Shown in pieces: positions 6,454 through 8,102 of a stretch of DNA of 8,102 bases. This stretch comes from JAJKIP01 sp040509055 (lineage in GTDB: Bacteria; Bacteroidota; Bacteroidia; Chitinophagales; Chitinophagaceae): assembly GCA_040509055.1 (NCBI GenBank), contig JBEVLT010000067.1, positions 1 through 8,102 on the forward strand, read 5' to 3'. The position numbers and the translations under genes were made by a program. A model generated the notes under the pieces. It was not told where the DNA came from. It searched no databases and worked only from the letters and a program-made list of their open reading frames with translations. How positions within the stretch are numbered: the first letter of the stretch is position 1; every line of letters starts with the position of its first letter.

Positions 6454-8070
6454 TTACGACTTTTTCACCCTGCGTAATTTTCGTCTGCCCCAGGCAAGGA
6501 TGCCCGTCAACAGAAATAACACCGCTATAGCTGCGCCTACCCGCGACAGGATATCGCCGTGGGTTACAAAAAACGTTTGCCTGTTGTCGGCAGGCACGGC
6601 CAGTTTGATGGCGGCTGCGGTATCCCATGGCTGCGGGTTGATGACCGTGCCTGCAGGATCGATGAAGCAGCTGATGCCGGTATTGGCGCTGCGGGCCACC
6701 CACTTCCTGGTTTCGATGGCGCGGAGACGTGCATAGTTCATGTGCTGACGGTAGCCCGGCGTATTGCCCCACCAGCCGTCGTTGGTAATGATGGTAAGAA
6801 CGTTGGCGCCCTTGCGCATATAGCCGGTGATATAATCACTGTATATGCTTTCATAGCAGATCACCGGCGCTGCCTTGTAATAATTGTCCCAGGGCACAAA
6901 CACTTTTCGCTCCGAATCCCGGCCCAGTGTACCGCTGATACCACCGAACCCCTCGAACCAGGATCCGATAAAACCAAGAAAAGAAGGCAGCGTTTCCACA
7001 CCGGGCACCAGCTTGGCCTTGTGGTAAAAATTCACATTGGTATCGGCATCAAGGTAGGCAGCCGTATTGAACTCATCGTACCAGATGCCGCTGGGCTCAT
7101 CCATCCTGGCTGTGGAGGTAGCTTTGGTCTTATCCGTGCCATAAGTTTTGAAGCTGTTGATGCCCGTAAGCAAATTGGTAAACGGATGCCGCTGCAGGAA
7201 CGACCATACCGGTTGGTACAGGGCGCTGTGCCGCAGAAATTCCTCATTTACCGACTGGGGGATGGCGGTTTCGGGCCATACCACCAGCGTGGTATGCCGG
7301 TCCATCTGCTGCTCCGATAAGATGATCAGCTTTTGCACCTGCTCGCTGGCATCCAGGGCAAACTTTTCATTGTAAGGGTCTACGTTTGGCTGCACCACCA
7401 CGATATTCCTTATTGCCTGCTCCGAGTCGGCGGCAATATGTTTTCTTTCCTGCTGCAGCATCATTCGTGACAACAGGATGGGCGCTGCCAGCAGGAGCAG
7501 CCAGGTGCTGATCGCGGTAAAATATTTTCTCGTACGGGGCCGTGTACGGCCTTCCTGCAGCACGGCATACGCGATGATATTGGCCAGCAATACCCAGATA
7601 CTGCCGCCCGTGCTGCCGGTGTACTCATACCATTGCACCCACTCGGGGTGCGTGGCGAATACATTGCCCAGGGTAAGCCAGGGCCAGCTCAGGTCCCAGT
7701 TGTGATGAATGTATTCGAACGTGATCCAGTAAGCGATCAGCGAGGCATAGCCGATCCATGATCCCAGTTGCTTTTTGGTGAAATAAAACAACAGCCAGGG
7801 TACGCACATGATCAGGCTGTTGGCAAAAAAAGCACCGAGTGCGCCGGGCAGCGAAGCGTTCCATATCCACCAGGTAGTAGCAAGGTTCCATGTCAGCAGC
7901 AGCAGGTAGGCAAGCCCCAGGAACTGTCGCCAGCTGCGTGCATGCGCTTCCAGCCAGAACAGGGGCAGCCAGGCTACGAAGATCAGCAGCGTTAGCGGCG
8001 AAGTGGGCCAGGCCGCCCATAACAGGAGCCCGCCGGCTATGGATACAAGAACAGGAGTATATCGTTTCAA
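6454..8070 (-). CDS. lnt: Apolipoprotein N-acyltransferase (Lnt)
   Basis: Transfers an acyl chain from phospholipid to the free amino group of the N-terminal diacylglyceryl-cysteine of lipoproteins, the last step of lipoprotein maturation at the periplasmic face of the inner membrane. The 538-residue product has the Lnt layout: hydrophobic helices over about residues 5-205, a periplasmic nitrilase-type (C-N hydrolase) domain at about 222-490, and a final helix near 510-527 with a basic tail. The catalytic triad is visible: Glu267 in VVWPETAIP, Lys351 in FYHKAKLVP and Cys405 in VICYESIY. The familiar LVPFGE motif reads LVPGVE here, keeping the glutamate; from memory this variant is common in Bacteroidota. 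The start is a TTG at 8068-8070. The frame stays open upstream to the window edge with no ATG, but the N-terminus MKRYTPVLVS then a helix is of normal family length, so TTG is the best visible choice. The hydrolase starts 9 bases after the TAA stop. Function is very secure, the exact start less so. Confidence 0.95.
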   Translation of the reverse strand: MKRYTPVLVSIAGGLLLWAAWPTSPLTLLIFVAWLPLFWLEAHARSWRQFLGLAYLLLLTWNLATTWWIWNASLPGALGAFFANSLIMCVPWLLFYFTKKQLGSWIGYASLIAYWITFEYIHHNWDLSWPWLTLGNVFATHPEWVQWYEYTGSTGGSIWVLLANIIAYAVLQEGRTRPRTRKYFTAISTWLLLLAAPILLSRMMLQQERKHIAADSEQAIRNIVVVQPNVDPYNEKFALDASEQVQKLIILSEQQMDRHTTLVVWPETAIPQSVNEEFLRHSALYQPVWSFLQRHPFTNLLTGINSFKTYGTDKTKATSTARMDEPSGIWYDEFNTAAYLDADTNVNFYHKAKLVPGVETLPSFLGFIGSWFEGFGGISGTLGRDSERKVFVPWDNYYKAAPVICYESIYSDYITGYMRKGANVLTIITNDGWWGNTPGYRQHMNYARLRAIETRKWVARSANTGISCFIDPAGTVINPQPWDTAAAIKLAVPADNRQTFFVTHGDILSRVGAAIAVLFLLTGILAWGRRKLRRVKKS

Positions 8071-8085
8071 GAAAAAATGTTTTCG

Positions 8086-8093
8086 TAAAAATA
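8086..8093 (-). promoter_or_regulatory. Possible Bacteroidota -7 promoter element before lnt
   Basis: Minus-strand TATTTTTA lies 15 bases upstream of the TTG start in an AT-rich stretch. It matches the Bacteroidota -7 consensus TAnnTTTG except for the last base. The partner -33 element would fall outside the window, so it cannot be checked here. The implied 5' leader would be very short. AT-rich runs match this loose consensus easily, so the call is weak. Confidence 0.2.
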
Positions 8094-8102
8094 GAAGTTG
8101 TT

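Noticed and set aside
6559..7320. 253-codon plus-strand open frame opposite lnt.
   Set aside because: It lies entirely within the securely identified lnt gene on the other strand and its translation shows no domain features.

Overview
The window looks like chromosomal DNA of a Bacteroidota bacterium, most likely from the Chitinophaga-type branch. Two large proteins end in the gliding-motility-associated / type B C-terminal sorting domain of the type IX secretion system (T9SS), which is restricted to this phylum. The lipoprotein acyltransferase also carries a Bacteroidota-style motif variant, and no convincing Shine-Dalgarno sites precede the starts. The family-level guess is inference from protein style, not from a marker gene.

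All four supported genes lie on the minus strand, so transcription runs from the right edge to the left. In order they are: apolipoprotein N-acyltransferase (lnt, 6454-8070); an alpha/beta hydrolase (5632-6444) starting 9 bases after lnt ends; a large secreted PKD/Ig-like T9SS cargo protein (3020-5635) whose ATG overlaps the hydrolase stop codon in an ATGA; and, after a 142-base gap, a second paralogous cargo protein (244-2877). The first three look like one transcription unit. The fourth may be read through or may have its own promoter in the gap.

Lnt performs the last step of lipoprotein maturation at the inner membrane. The two cargo proteins share one plan: a Sec signal peptide, a cysteine-rich N-terminal module of about 280 residues, two PKD domains, four tandem Ig-like repeats with a 76-78 residue period, and a type B sorting domain. 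They should be exported by Sec and then by the T9SS to the cell surface or medium, probably as adhesin-like or matrix proteins. They are a tandem duplication in which the sorting end has been held much more constant than the outer end. The hydrolase is a generic serine hydrolase of unknown substrate.

The left 243 bases and the gap at 2878-3019 hold no supportable gene. I see no RNA genes, mobile elements or CRISPR. No clearly undescribed system is visible. The most interesting points are the domain-graded divergence of the two cargo paralogs, the conserved cysteine-rich N-terminal module of unknown function, and the translational coupling of a cargo gene to the hydrolase.
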